Shown: positions 46,501 to 58,173 of the stretch, piece by piece
Layout: each line of letters begins with the position of its first letter
How positions within the stretch are numbered: position 1 is the first letter of the stretch
DNA from: Trogon surrucura
Lineage: Eukaryota > Chordata > Aves > Trogoniformes > Trogonidae
NCBI GenBank assembly: GCA_020746105.1
Contig: CM036629.1
Coordinates: forward strand, 1,247,501-1,311,500
Reading direction: 5' to 3'
DNA length: 64,000 nucleotides
Translations under genes and position numbers: made by a program
The notes under the pieces: model-generated
Told to the model about the DNA's origin: nothing
Seen by the model: only the letters and a program-made list of their open reading frames with translations
Databases searched by the model: none

Positions 46501-46748
46501 CGCAAGCCCCAACCACCCCCCCAGGCCTCGGCCCCCCCCAGGCCTCGGCCCCCCCAGGCGCTGTCACCCCTCACCAGCTCGAAGCGGTTGCTGACACCGG
46601 TGCGAGCCGACCCGCCGCGTCTCCTCGCAGCTGGCACCAACGGCTCCTCCCGGCCGAGGCCACCGGGATCCAAGCCCAACTCGCCCAAACCGGGCTCCTC
46701 CTGGCCCCGCTGCTCGCCCCGCAGCCGCCGCAGGGCCCGTCGCGACAT
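31535..46748 (-). CDS. TCF25: Transcription factor 25 / ribosome quality control protein (NULP1, RQC1-like), with 3' frameshift
   Basis: Homolog of yeast Rqc1, a partner of Listerin in ribosome-associated quality control, also described as a repressor. Exons: 46748-46575, 45867-45700, 44316-44242, 42688-42564, 41528-41463, 40338-40256, 39785-39655, 37306-37207, 36836-36743, 35928-35836, 35171-35066, 34688-34529, 33972-33885, 33321-33163, 32738-32648, 32537-32458, 31927-31855, 31697-31535. Seen: [17 protein letters not shown] start, acidic exon 2, polybasic [64 protein letters not shown], and [14 protein letters not shown] near the end. The sum is 2029 nt, one more than a multiple of three. 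The extra base lies in a run of eight (31573-31580): as read, translation stops at 31557, while seven bases would restore the acidic tail [11 protein letters not shown] and a stop at 31537-31535 (675 aa; human 676). Confidence 0.95.
34495..34530. repeat. TCF25: Perfect 18-bp tandem duplication carrying the TCF25 exon 12 splice donor
   Basis: Copies 34495-34512 and 34513-34530 are identical and each holds a GTAAGT donor on the minus strand. Using the distal copy would lengthen exon 12 by 18 nt and insert six codons (GKSVPT) without changing frame. Confidence 0.9.
41745..41825 (+). mobile_element. CR1 3' tail fragment in TCF25 intron 4
   Basis: Sense CR1 end: GGGGCTGGACTAGATGATC, then GGTCCCTTCCAGCCCC and ATTCTGTGGTTCAAT. 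About 80 bp. Confidence 0.85.
42275..42360 (-). mobile_element. Possible old CR1 tail fragment
   Basis: CGCAGAGTGTTTTAGGCTGG followed by AAGGCACCTCAGGTTAACCT resembles an antisense CR1 end but is short and diverged. Confidence 0.4.
45205..45290. repeat. TA/TG-rich microsatellite-like stretch in TCF25 intron 2
   Basis: ATATAGATACGTATGTATGT, then ATATGTGCAGACACATACAC and further ATACATATATG units; low complexity. Confidence 0.7.
45958..46560. repeat. TCF25: 20-bp minisatellite in TCF25 intron 1
   Basis: About 30 tandem copies of a unit close to CCTCGACCACCCTCCCCAAG, with variants in the C-run and occasional shortened units. It starts about 90 bp downstream of the exon 2 side and ends 15 bp from the exon 1 donor. 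Stop-free frames over it are a by-product of the repeat. Confidence 0.95.
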
Positions 46749-47064
46749 GGAAGCGCCGCGACGGCACCGCGCACGCGCGGGCCCACCCCACCGCCGCACT
46801 GCGCATGCGCGCGGCTGACAGCTCCCCCCCCTCCCTCCCGCTCCTTTGCGCAGGCGCGCGGGGCGGAGGCCGCGACCTGCGTGGCGCCCCCTCGCGGCGC
46901 GAAATATGTCGCAGGGTTGGCGGGGTTGGTGCGTGGGATCGCCGGGTTTGTCCGCGGGTGAGGACAGCCCGGGGGCACCCACGGGGACAGCCCGGGGATG
47001 GGGGGTACACCACACCCGGTGCGATTTGAGGGGGGGGGAGTGGGAATGATGGGATGGGGGACGT

Positions 47065-48045
47065 TCATAGAATCAATCACAGAATCACAGGATGTTGGAA
47101 ATCGGAAGGGACCCCAAAAGATCACCCAGTGCCACCCCCTGCCAGAGCAGGGTCACCCAGGGCAGGTCACACAGGAACGCGTCCAGGCGGGTTTGAAAGT
47201 CTCCAGAGCAGGAGACTCCACACCCTCTCTGGGCAGCCCCTGCTGGGCTCCGGCACGCTCGCAGTAAGAATTTCCTTATATTAAACCCTCTGTTTTCCAG
47301 TTTGTGACCACTTTTTACACTCAAAGAGTTATGAAAGACTGGGACAGACTGTCCAGAGAAGTGGCTGAATCGCTGTCCTTGGATGTATTTAAAAGCTGTC
47401 TCGATATAGGGCTCAGGGACATGGCTTAGAAGTGGACCCAACAGAGTGAGATGATGGTTGGACTAGATCTTAAAAGTCTTTTCCAACCACAATGATTCTG
47501 TGATTCAGTGCCCCTTGTCGCTCCTTGACACCACTGAGAAGGGTGTGGCCCCATCCTTCTGACACCCACTCTTTAGATATTTATAAGCACGGATGAGCTC
47601 CCCCCTCTTCTTCAGCTTCTTCTCCAGGCTGACCAGCCCCAGCTCTCTCAGCCCTTCCTCGTGTGGGAGATGCTCCAGTCCCCTCAGCACCTCAGTGTCC
47701 CTGCACTGAACTCACTCCAGCAGTTTGTTCTTCTTGAACTGGGGAGCCCAGAACTGGACCCAACACTCCAGACACAGCCTCACCATCACAGAGAGGAAGG
47801 ATGAGCTCCCTTGACCTGCTGGCCACGCTCTTCTTAATGCCTTCCAGGATGCCATCAGCCTTCTTGGCTACAAGTGCACATTGCTGGCTCCTGCTCAGCC
47901 TGTTGCCCACCAGAATCCCCAGGTCCTTCTCCCCAGAGCTGCTCTCCAGCTGGTCAGCCTCCAACCTGTGCTGACCCACGGGCTTGCTCTTCCCCAGACG
48001 CAGCACCCTGCGCTTGCCCTTATTGAATTTCATCAGGTCCCTCCC
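47065..48045 (-). mobile_element. CR1 LINE 3' fragment, interrupted by a second CR1
   Basis: The + strand shows antisense CR1 from TCATAGAATCAATCACAGAA, through GATGTTGGAAATCGGAAGGG and CTGGGCAGCCCC, then after the interruption CCCCTTGTCGCTCCTTGACA, CTTCTCCAGGCTGACCAGCC and GCCTTCTTGGCTACAAGTGC. No ORF is preserved. Confidence 0.9.
47311..47507 (+). mobile_element. Nested CR1 3' end, opposite orientation
   Basis: Sense CR1 end (GACTGTCCAGAGAAGTGGCT, GATGGTTGGACTAGATCTTA, CCAACCACAATGATTCTGTG) sits inside the antisense copy: host sequence breaks after TTTGTGACCA at 47310 and resumes at GTGCCCCTTGTCG. Confidence 0.88.
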
Positions 48046-48275
48046 CACCCAACTCCCTCCCCCATGGGCTCTGTGGGGGGGTTACGAGTGGGGAGCAGTG
48101 AGGATGGCCGCAGTGGGGGGGGGCAGGGGGGATACTCGCCATCCAAGAGGACGCAGTGGGACATCCAGCCCTGAGCCGAGGGGCTGCTCACACGCCCCAG
48201 CACCCCTCACCCCACCTCCCCTCCCACCCCCCAACTCAAGAACAGCTACACGGCCCCAGGGGCAGCCCAGCAGGT

Positions 48276-48281
48276 TTATTA
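48276..48281 (-). terminator. SPIRE2: SPIRE2 polyadenylation signal (AATAAA)
   Basis: AATAAA on the minus strand about 307 nt beyond the SPIRE2 stop. Confidence 0.7.
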
Positions 48282-48587
48282 GCTGGGGGGGGATATGGAC
48301 AGAGTGGCCGCATTGAGCACCCCAGCTTGGCACAGGAGTGAGGCTGGGGGACAAACGGTGCCCCATGGCAGGATCCATCCCCCCAGGGGTCTTGTCAGGA
48401 TCGTTCCTCCCCAAGAGGGGACAGCTGTGATGGCAGGTGCCCCACTGTGCTGTCGTTCCTCGCATCCCCCAGTCCGTAAGGTATATAAATATAGAGGCTG
48501 TATGTATACATCCTATGTATATATGTACATTGGGGTGGCTGCTGGAGGGGTCTGCACCAGGACCCCGCTCAAACCGCTCCACGCCCT

Positions 48588-51500
48588 TCACTTGTGCCAG
48601 GAGTCGCTGTAGAGGGAGCGGGTCTTGGCAGCGCGGTGCGGCGCGGCGTTGAGGACGGCCACACTACGGCGGCTGGAGCAGATGACGTCGGTGACGAAGC
48701 CAGCGCAGTCGCTGCAGACGTCGCGCAGGATGGAGCCCTGGGCGTAGATGTGGGGGAACTCCTCTTCCACCCGGCGCGAGCACATGCCCGAGAGCGAGCT
48801 GCAGCACAGAGCACTCCATCAGACCGGGACCAAGGAGGAGGAGGAGGAGAAGTGGGGGTGGGAGGAAGGCTCAGGGCTGTGCTACTCACTGGAAGGTCTC
48901 TCTCCTCCGCAACGGCAAGGCTTTGGCCAGCAGCGAGCCTGGGAGGCTCTCGAAGCCCAGCGCGTAGACGGGGATGTGAGCCAGCTTCTTGGAAGGCATC
49001 TTCATCTGCCGGGTGTGTGGGCATCAGGGCAGGGATGGGACAGGGACAGGGCAGGAGCAGGGACGGGGACACTGGCACCAGCCGGAGCTGGTCTCTTACC
49101 TTTAAGCTGCAGGAGCTGCAGACAGACCTGGGGACACAACAAGAGGTTGGTAAGCAGAGGCCACTGCGGGCGCCCTTCCAGACCCGCGGCATGGGGCTCA
49201 CCGCTTGCAGAAGAGGCACGCCGCCGGCCAGGAGAAGAGGGGGGAACTTGGCCCTGCAGCAGCAGCAGACCTGTGGCCAGAGCGGGGTGAGAGATGGGGG
49301 CTGGCTGGATGGCGCAGGGCTCCCCCTGTCTCTCCCAGCCCCAGCTCCCACCTTCCCCTTGCGCAGGCTGCTGTACAGCTCCTTGCTCTGCTGGAACTTC
49401 TCCATCTCGGCCTTCACCAGCACCCGGCGCACGTTGATCATCTCCTCCACAGTGAGGGCCAGGCTCTCCACAGGGTGGCTGAACTCCTGAGGATGAGGCG
49501 AGGATGTCAGCCCAGTCTGACGCAGCACAGGGCACAGCCCCCAGCATCCTCACGCCGGGGCAGAGCCCCTGGCATGGGCACATGGGACATGTACAGCATG
49601 CTTCAAGCCCCACATCTCACCCAGAGGGAGTGGGGAAGCCACGGGGACCCCCCAGTCACCTTGCTGCCCTCGTGTCAGGCTGCCGTGTGCCCACGGTTGT
49701 GCTCACATGGTGTCCCCAGCCCCACCACCACCACTCACCAGCCAAAGATGCTTGGAGCTGGTGCTGGGGCCAGCGCCAGATCCATCCTCTGGCCTCTCCT
49801 CCACAGCGCCAAGGGCAGCCCGGGGCGGTGCTGAGCTGTCCGGCAGCGGGTGGCAGCTGGCGGGCACGGAGCCTGCAGGGAAGGACAGTGGGACCGTGGC
49901 AAGGCCATGCTGCCCAGTCCCACCCTCACCACAGGGCACGGCACAGCCACCCTGGGGATGGGGGGACAGGGGCAACAGGGGTCTGGGGACCTCTGATGAG
50001 TACCTGAGCGGGGCCGGGGCTCCGGCTGCAATGGCTCTGGCTCCTGGGGCACAGCCTGGTTCCCCCCCAGCTGGTTCTGCAGCTGCGCCAGGTCCTGCTC
50101 CGAGAAGGAGCGGTCCCGCTTCAGTGGCACCTCCGTGCTGGGAGAGTCCTCCTCCTGCAAGACCAGAAGTGCCGCGTCACTCTGGAGATCCCCTCATGTC
50201 CCCCAACCTCCACTGTCCCACCCCACCAGGTCCCCTATCTTACCTCAGAGACATTCATCTCCTCCATCTCGGCCAGAGTAGGAGCCTTCAGGAGGACGCG
50301 TGGGCGGGGGCGCGTCGGCGTGGTGCTCGCCGGGCACCGGGAAAGCTCGAGGCAGGAGCTGGAAGTCAGGTGGCCCGAGCAGGCGTGGGGGATGCAGGGC
50401 AGGGAGCTGTAGCCTGAAGATGAGGACAGGGCTCAGTCCCGGTGCCGGGACAGGACCTGTCACGGTGCCGGGCACATCATCGACAGCCCGGCACAGGATG
50501 CTGGTACCTTTTTGGCCACGGTACTGCATCTCGACAGGACGAAGCTTCCTCTCCTGCCTGATCTCCTCCAGGATCTTCTCATGGAGAGTCCTCTGCTTCT
50601 GGGGCAGGGGCCGCAACCTCCGCTCTGATGCCTGTGGGACACATGGACAGGACCTCAGGCAGAGGCCACAGCTCAGGGACAAACACCCTCAGGGTGCCCG
50701 GCAGGATGGGGACGGCACCCGCAGGACCCACCAAGCCCAGGCTGGGCACTGCCATGCCATGGAAGCATCCTGGTGCTGGCACTCACCTGCTTCAGAGGGG
50801 GCCGGGAGCGGATGAAATCAAGGATGAGCTCGTGGGCATCCTTCTTCACCCGCGGGGGGATGTCTCCATCCACCTGGGAGAGGGCAGAGGGGCCACAGGT
50901 GGTGTCAGCGCAGGGGCCAGCGTGTCGCAGGGCAGCAGGGTGGGGTGCAGCCTGGCCACACTCACCATGACCTTGCGGAGTTTGTAGTTGCGGGCGCGGA
51001 TATCCTGCATAAGCATCTCGAAGGGGGTGAGCTGGTACTCAGTGGGCAGGGGGTTGAACTGCTTCTCCTGCACCTTCTTCAGCTTCACACCGTGCCGCAG
51101 CTCTCGCATCAGCTGCACCCACAGCCGGGCCTGGGAGAGGGAATGGGGGACACGGTGTCAGTTCCCGCATGGCCCCAGCACAGCCCCCGCGCCCGAACGC
51201 CCACTGTACCCAGTCGGTGTTGCGCAGGTTGCCCAGCTCTGCCACTGGCCGCTCCTCCGCCTCCTCATCCTCCTTCAGCTTCTGCAGCATCTGCCACGGG
51301 AAGAGATGCCGTCATCCCACCCCAGCGGCACCAACGGTCCAGCTGGGACCGTGCCGTGGGACTGCAGCACCGACGTGCACCCACAAAGCACCCCCACGGC
51401 TGCTAGGAGCCGTTCCTCACCTCCTTGGCATCACGGATCTTGGCGAGGAAGGCTTTCAGCTCCACGGTCTCGGCAAAAAGCGCCCGGCAGACAGCTTGGT

Positions 51501-54500
51501 AGTGCGCCTGCGCCCCAGCGGGGTCAGCCAGGCGAGCCGCGCAGCACCGCATGGCCTGCCCGAAGGTGCGCACAGCACGGGGCGGCCCCTCGCCCCCCTC
51601 CTCCTCCTCCTCTTGCCCCCCGTAGCCCTCATCGGCTGTGCCGCAGCCACTGTCCTCCGAGTCGCTGTTGGTCATCAGGTCGATGAGCTGCTCCAGCCGC
51701 GGGCTCAGCTCCCGCTCCTCGTTCTCATCCAGCCCCCAGTCCAACGCCCGGTAAATGGCAAAACCCAACGACTGCACCATCTGCAGGGAGATCACACCGG
51801 CACCACGAGCCCCTCAGCAAGGGGGGGCCACCCCCCCAAAATCATCAGTGCAGGGTCTCCTCTCCCCTCCCACGCCTCCAAACCCCATCACTGTGGGGCG
51901 AGGGGGCAAGTGGTAGTGCCCACCCAGGGATCCAGGCACCGGCGTGCCACGGCAGATGGCCCCACGTACCTGGGCTTCAGCGGACGGCGTCAGCAGTGGT
52001 GGTAGCTCTGGAGGGAGGAGAGCAGCGTCACCGCCGGCACCCACGGCCCCGTGCTGGACATCCTCATTGGTGTCACTTCCCACCCCACACCCACCTGGTT
52101 CTGGCTGTGGGGCACCCAGCGGGTGCAGGTCTGTTTCCCATATCTCCTACCCAAACCAGGACCCTTCCCTCCCTGATCCCTGACCCAGTCCCAGGACACA
52201 GCTCCACAGGACAACGGGGACCTGCCGGCTGCAAGACATTGGCACAGCCTCTGCTGCCATCTCGAACACAGCAGTCCCCGCTGGGCATTGCAGCCACTGT
52301 CGGCTCTGGGCAATGAGCTCAAACAAACACCAGCCTTCCAGCCTCTGGCCAGACCCACAATAGGACAGCAGTGTCACCCCTTTACCCCTCACCCCCAGAG
52401 CTGGGGGGAGAAGAGAGCTCTGTACCCATGGGGAAATGCCCCCAGCATCCCTCTGGGCTGCGGCACTGGCGGTGTAGGCGCTGGCAAGGGGTTGTGCCCA
52501 ACAAACGCTGCTGCTTTCCACTGCAGAGCTGGAGCATTGCACCCCCCCAGCACTGTGTCCACACACACACGTGTGCCCAGGACACGTTCGCTGGCAGCTC
52601 TGACCCTTCTGGCACCGCATGGCCATGGCACAAGGGGCAGGAGTGACTTTTGCAGGGTCCCCAAGGGCAGTGCTGCAGGGACATCAGCTCCGCTTTCCCG
52701 GCAACAGCCGCGGAGCTGCTCCCCGGGCCCAGGGGAGTGCCAGCCATTAGCTCTCCATTTAGCTGATGCAGCAGCGGTGAGGATGAGCTGGACACGTGCC
52801 GGCCTGGCGAGGCCAGGAGCCGCATGGCAAGGGTAGCACAAGTGGCAGAGATGCAGGGTCTGGCCCTGACGTGGTGCCATGCACAAGCCCAACACCACCC
52901 GCTCCTGCTGGCCATGGCTTGGCAAACGAAGCAGGACTCGAGTGGTCCCAGCAGCTCAACTCCAGCTGCTGCAGGACAGCCGAGGAGGGAGTTTCCGCGG
53001 GATGGGGAATCGGAGCCGCTCAGGTGGGTGCTGCCAGCTCACCCAGCCGGATCTGGCCCTGCGCGCAGGGGGAGCTGACGAGCTGTGTGCTGGGAGGCAG
53101 CCGGAACCAGCTTTGCCACGAACGGCACGGATTCATCTTTGGGGAGATGGGTCAGGTCGGCACAGGATGGGTTTGGGAGCAAGAGGTGGCACAGCAGCAC
53201 CGTCTCTGACACAGTGGCCGTGGTGGCTCAGGGAAGGGTGTGGGGCCATGCCCAGGTGCGACTGGTGTAGCTGGTGTGACCACACCGTGTCCAGACACCA
53301 TGGCCATATGCTGTGCCTGCTCATGGGCCTGCCCGGGACACAGAGCTGTGGCCCTGCTCCCAATCTCCCGTCGTTCTCCCGCCCCAGTGGGCGTCCCCTT
53401 CCCGGTCACTGGCAACGAGGACACGCGGTGACACTGCGGCGTCCCTGCCTGTCCGTGGGGTACGCCGGCCTCCCCACGGGGTGAGGCAGGTGACGCCGTT
53501 CGCCGCGCTCTGTCATTAGGTGCAGGGGTGCTCTGAGCTGCCCGGCATCGCCACTGGCACCCGGCCGAGGCAAATTACAGCCCGGAACCGTCACGGCCCT
53601 GCCCGGCAGCGCCTGCAGAGAGGGCACGGCCGCGAGTCCGAAGGTCAAGGGCGGCGCTGCCCCGAAATGCCACTCCCGAGGGGCTCGGGGGGGGGGGATT
53701 GAGAGCAGGGACACACCGGGCTGGGGACCCTGCGGGGTCTGTGTGTGCGGCAGGCGTGCCCGTGTATGTGTCCCCGTGTCTGTCCGTCTGTCCTTGCCAT
53801 CCCTCCCGCCCGTCCCGGTGGGCTCGGTGTCCTGCAACCAGGGAGGCCCGGCCCGTTGAGTCCCCACCCGTGGGTACCCCCACACGGCGGGTCCAGCCTC
53901 ACCGAATCATCCGGCGGGGCCCTGCCGGTGCCGGTTCCCCTTGCTAGGGCCAGGGCTTGCGGCTCACCCGCACCCCCACCGGTGCCGGGGCCATCTTCCT
54001 ACCCACCCGCGGTGCCGGTGCGAGCCCTCCCGGTCTCTCCGGTGCCGCACCCCCGCAGCTCCTAGTGCCGCACCGCTGCCGGCGACGCCGGTGCCCGCCC
54101 CGCACCCCCCCTCCCCGTGCCGCTTCCCCTTCCCATCATCCGCTGCCCATACCGATCCTTTCCCACCGATGCCGATCCCTCCCACCGGGTGCCCCCCCCT
54201 CCTCCCACTCGGTGCCCCCCCCCCGCGCTGCCGATATCTCCCGTCCCTCCGCGATACCGCCGTCCGCCCGAAGAGGCGGGCGGCGCGGTGCAGCACCCCC
54301 AGCCGGTAAATCCCGGCGCCGGTAAGTCCCAGTGCCGGTAAAACCCGGTGCCGGTAAATCCCGGAGTTGGTAGGTCCGGGCGGCGGTATATCCCGGTGCA
54401 AGTCGGTCCCCGCAAGTCTCGCTAGAGTCGCGAGGCCGCCTTCACCCCTCGCGGCGGCGGCTGCTTACCGGGTGGCGGCGGGGGCAGGAGGACGCTGCCG

Positions 54501-54685
54501 TCGCCGCGGAGGCGGATGTCGGCGGTGCGCAGCGGGGCGGCGGCGGGCGCGGCGGCGGCGGCGGCGGCGCGGCAGCCCTGGAAGCAGAGCGCCCAGGCCT
54601 GCTCCTCGTTCAGCGGCTGCTCGTAGCACTTCAGCACCTCCTCCAGGGACAGCTCCCGCGGGGCCCCGCCGCCCGCCCGCGCCAT
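48588..54685 (-). CDS. SPIRE2: Spire-type actin nucleator 2, with one-base frameshift in exon 12
   Basis: Nucleates linear actin filaments with formins on Rab11 vesicles. Exons: 54685-54469, 52007-51970, 51780-51421, 51290-51210, 51130-50966, 50873-50787, 50631-50508, 50413-50244, 50154-50004, 49872-49739, 49486-49352, 49270-49202, 49127-49100, 49005-48890, 48798-48588. Seen: KIND domain start ([20 protein letters not shown]) with alanine-rich insert; [19 protein letters not shown]2 region ([35 protein letters not shown]); [30 protein letters not shown]; Spir box ([19 protein letters not shown]); modified FYVE finger with [14 protein letters not shown] and CSSC. In exon 12 the run 49239-49244 has six bases where five give [16 protein letters not shown] in phase with exon 13. 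As read, the finger and tail are thrown out of frame. Corrected length is 694 aa (human 714). Confidence 0.94.
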
Positions 54686-54902
54686 CGCCCCATCCCCGCC
54701 GCCCCGACCGCCGCCGCCGCCGCCGCCGCCGCCGCACGGGCGGGAGGGGCGGGGCCCCGGGAGGGGCGGGGCGGGCGGAGCGGGTGGGGAGACACGCCCC
54801 CCTCCCCGCCGTCGCTCGGCCCCGCCCGCACCACCGGCCGCCGCCGCCGGGGGCGCGGACGCGGGAGGAGAGGCGGCGCCGAGGGACACGGAGCGGGAGG
54901 GC

Positions 54903-55255
54903 ACCGCTCGGCTCGGTACGGTGCAGTACAGCACGGCTCGATTCGGTATGGCTCGGCACAGCTCGGTACTGCACGGCTCGGCTCGGCTCGGCTCAGCACG
55001 GTTCGGCTCGGCTCAGCACAGCACGGCCCGATATGGCCCGGTACTGCACGATATGGCTCGGTTCATCCCTGTTGGGCTCATTCGGCTCAGTACAGCTCAG
55101 CTTCAGTCAGCTCAGCCATGCAGAACTTGGCCCAGCACAGCTCAGGTACGGCCCAGTACGGCTCGGCTCAACCCACTCAGCTCAGTACAGCTCAGCTTGG
55201 CCCAGCCCAGCTCAGCACAGCTCACTACAGCCTGGTACGGCTCGGTATGGCCCAC
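54903..55255. repeat. Decayed CTCGG/CACGG pentamer array upstream of SPIRE2
   Basis: Runs of GGCTCGG, GCACGG, GGTACGG and GGCTCAG words with a five-base period. They are the reverse complement of the CCGAG/CCGTG units in FANCA intron 1 but more diverged. Confidence 0.85.
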
Positions 55256-56994
55256 CCAGGCTCCAGGGTGAGGGTGCAGGTGCCCCCAGGGCGCAGGGTG
55301 CAGGGCAGGTGATGGGATGCAGGATGCAGTGCCCTGGAGGATGAGTGTGTGGTGCGGGGAACTGCGGGGGGGGACACCCCACCGGGGGATGTGGTTATGG
55401 CTCCCTGGCAGCCATGGCATGAAACCCGTGTGCCACATGTGGGGCCGGACACAATGATCCCTGGGGCTCAGCAGGGAAACACAGCCACGACTGGGCAGGG
55501 CACGGTGGGTTGGGATGGGTGGGCTCTGGGTGGGTGGGCACAGCTGGGAGCAGTGGGAGCCAGCTGCAGGTGCTAGGATGAGGATCTGGAGTGTCCAGGG
55601 AGACGATGTCCCGTGGGAACACAGTGCAGGGGGACAACGTCCTGCAGCCACTGGGAATGGCTGGTGTGGTACGGTGCTGGCAACAGGCTCAGGGTCAGGC
55701 ACCAGCACGTCCCTCCAGACCCGTGGGGTGGGCGGGACGGTCCTAGCAGAGCGGGAAGGACAACCAGCCTGGCATGAAAGGTCAGATGGAGACAATTAAA
55801 GCTTTTGCCATGATGAGCTTCCCATTTCCATGATGGAAGGAGACTAAAACCCCGTTTCAGCTCCATTAACCCATGAACATAAACTGCGGCCAATCTTGAG
55901 GCCGTGCCGGGAGACACATGGCCAAAGAGCTGCCTGGGGCCAGAGACTTCCGCCAAAGATTTTGGGATGGTGCCTGCAGCGCCATGGGAGAGAAATGCCC
56001 ATCCTGGAGAACCTGACCAGCATCAGCTCTGTGTTTGGGGAAGGAAATGGGAGAAGAGTGTTGGATGGTGGGGACAGCAGCCCCACGCGGTTTGGGAAGG
56101 GGGAGGATGGATCCAGGCGATCCAAAGGGTCCATGTGATGCTGGGATTGTGGGAAACGCGCCATTGCCACGGTGGAAGCATGTTGCAGGGGGGTCGTGAT
56201 CTCGGCTGAAATTCCGGATCTGACTTTTCCTCCCCAACGAGCGCAATTCGAACGCAACAATCGCCCTGCGATCAGTCGGTTTTTGAGCCGACTTTGAGAG
56301 GGAGGAAAGCCGCGCGTGCTCCTGCGCTGCGCAGCCCTGCCGTCGCCTCTGGACACAGCCAGGGCGGCGCCGTCGGGGATGGGAGTGGGGAGGACGCACG
56401 GCGATAACCTGACTTGTGGCGTTGATGGGAATGCATTTGAATTATAAAGCGTGGAGCCCTTTGCTTTGGGTAAAACCATAATTAATATGAAATCGAGATG
56501 TAATTAAAAGCTACCGTCTTGGAAAAAAATCAAACAAAAGCTGAGCGTGTATGTGCATAAGGGAAATATAATTAAAAATGAAAGAAACGGGGAGGGGATG
56601 GAAAAAAAAAAAGGTTGGGAAATGGTTGCAGAGCACTACGGGAAGGTTAGATTTCCCAGCTCCCTGCCACCCTCAGCGTTGATGCAAGATGTGAAGATGT
56701 GCCCTGGCGAGACGGCTGTGAAGTCGAGACAGAGGGCAGAGCCCTTTCCCAGCGGCAGGGCTGTGTGCTGCGTGCCGAGCGTGTTCGCGGGTAATTACAT
56801 ACGCAAAAAAATTCCTTAAAAAGCCACAGGAACCTGAGATGAGCTCACAGAGCACCTGAGGGCTGGAGGCACCTACCCCGCTTTCCTTAGATGCATTGAA
56901 CTGGGGGCCTTGAAAGAAGAGAGCGTTTCACAAGGTACCTCGCTCTTGCTGTGTGCTGGCCTCAGAGGTGACTGGAGTTGGAGGAATTTTCCCA

Positions 56995-57038
56995 GTGTCA
57001 CTGCCTGGAATGTGGCTCCCGGCTCCAGGCAGTGACAC
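56995..57038. repeat. 15-bp perfect inverted repeat, 14-nt loop
   Basis: Arms 56995-57009 (GTGTCACTGCCTGGA) and 57024-57038 are exact reverse complements. Confidence 0.85.
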
Positions 57039-58144
57039 CAAGCTCTTGGCTGTACATCCCCTTGCTCTCTCAGAGGGTTTCTCCTTGGTTTGGCCATCAT
57101 GGAGATGGTTTTTCTTCTTTGGTCAAACCAGAAACAAGCCCTTGACTGTGCTTGGTGTCGTGGGCCACTCACTGCTCCCTGATTTTGTGCCCCCACCTCG
57201 TGACTGGCACTTCCGTCCTTCCAAGGGGAATGCCCAGCTCCGTCCTGCTGCGTTCACCACAGCTGCGCTACGCTCTGTCTGGAGCGGGTCTGTGTGCAGC
57301 ATGGAGGATGCTATAAGAGCTCCTTGGGCTCCTCTCCTCATGAAAAACCTTCAGGAGCAGTCCAGAAACCCAAGCTCTGGGTCAGATGTCCTGCCAAGGC
57401 CAGCCATGCTGGATAAATCATCCGGAAACCTCTGCTTGGTCCTGCTGCTCGGCACAGCCGGGCTCTGCCCCGTCTACCTGGCTGTGGGAGGAGAGCAAGG
57501 AGCTACAAAGGCTCCGGGGCTGGAGAGCAGCGGGACCGAATCACAGGGCATTTCTTAAAGCTCCATTTCTGTTTCAGAGCCTTCATTCATTAATATTTTA
57601 ATTAAAACCTGATTCTCCCTGCAGATTGTGTTAGCTCGGTGCAGGGAAGGATTGAATCCAGCGAGCGCAGCTCTTTGCAGGCTGGTGGCCCCAGAGACCT
57701 GACATTTGCTGTTCCATGGCCACCAGTGGGTGACAGTGTCCCTGGCTCTGCAGTACCCGGGACACAGGTGCCGGCACATCCACGGGGAGCCGGGGGGGTG
57801 CTCGGGATGAGGCGACGGGGGATGTGCTGGTGGTGCTGAGCCCCCATGTTCCTGGGACGCATCCCGGTGCTCTGCAACCTCGGAGGTCACAGACAGGCAG
57901 CTTCCCCTCGCCTCCAGGTGACATTACGCTCCCTGCCCCATCCCACACTGTCTCTTTATCTCTTTGTGCCTTGCTAAGTAATTCCTTTTCCTCTCCCCTG
58001 CTTATCTCCTGGATGTTTGGAGGCAGGTCCTTCCTTTCCCCATGCAAATATTTCATTCTATCCTTCCAGCTTCTTAAATCACATTAATTACTGGCTCTAA
58101 CCTCTGGCTGGCTCCCCTCAATTCCTCCAGCACCAACCCCCAAT

Positions 58145-58173
58145 ATATTATATTATATATATATATATATAAA
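58145..58173. repeat. (TA)n microsatellite
   Basis: About 28 bp of TATATTATATTATA-then-TATATATATA sequence. Confidence 0.9.

Larger units (their letters stand above)
46749..48275. other. Intergenic TCF25-SPIRE2: TCF25 promoter plus CR1 cluster
   Basis: 46749-46930 is CpG-rich with repeated GCGCATGCGC/GCACGCGCGGG (NRF1-like) boxes just upstream of the TCF25 start. The rest is mostly CR1 sequence (see separate entries). No further gene. Confidence 0.65.

Noticed and set aside
45703..46961. Proline/serine-rich ORFs over TCF25 intron 1
   Set aside because: Produced by the 20-bp minisatellite; flanking real exons are on the other strand.
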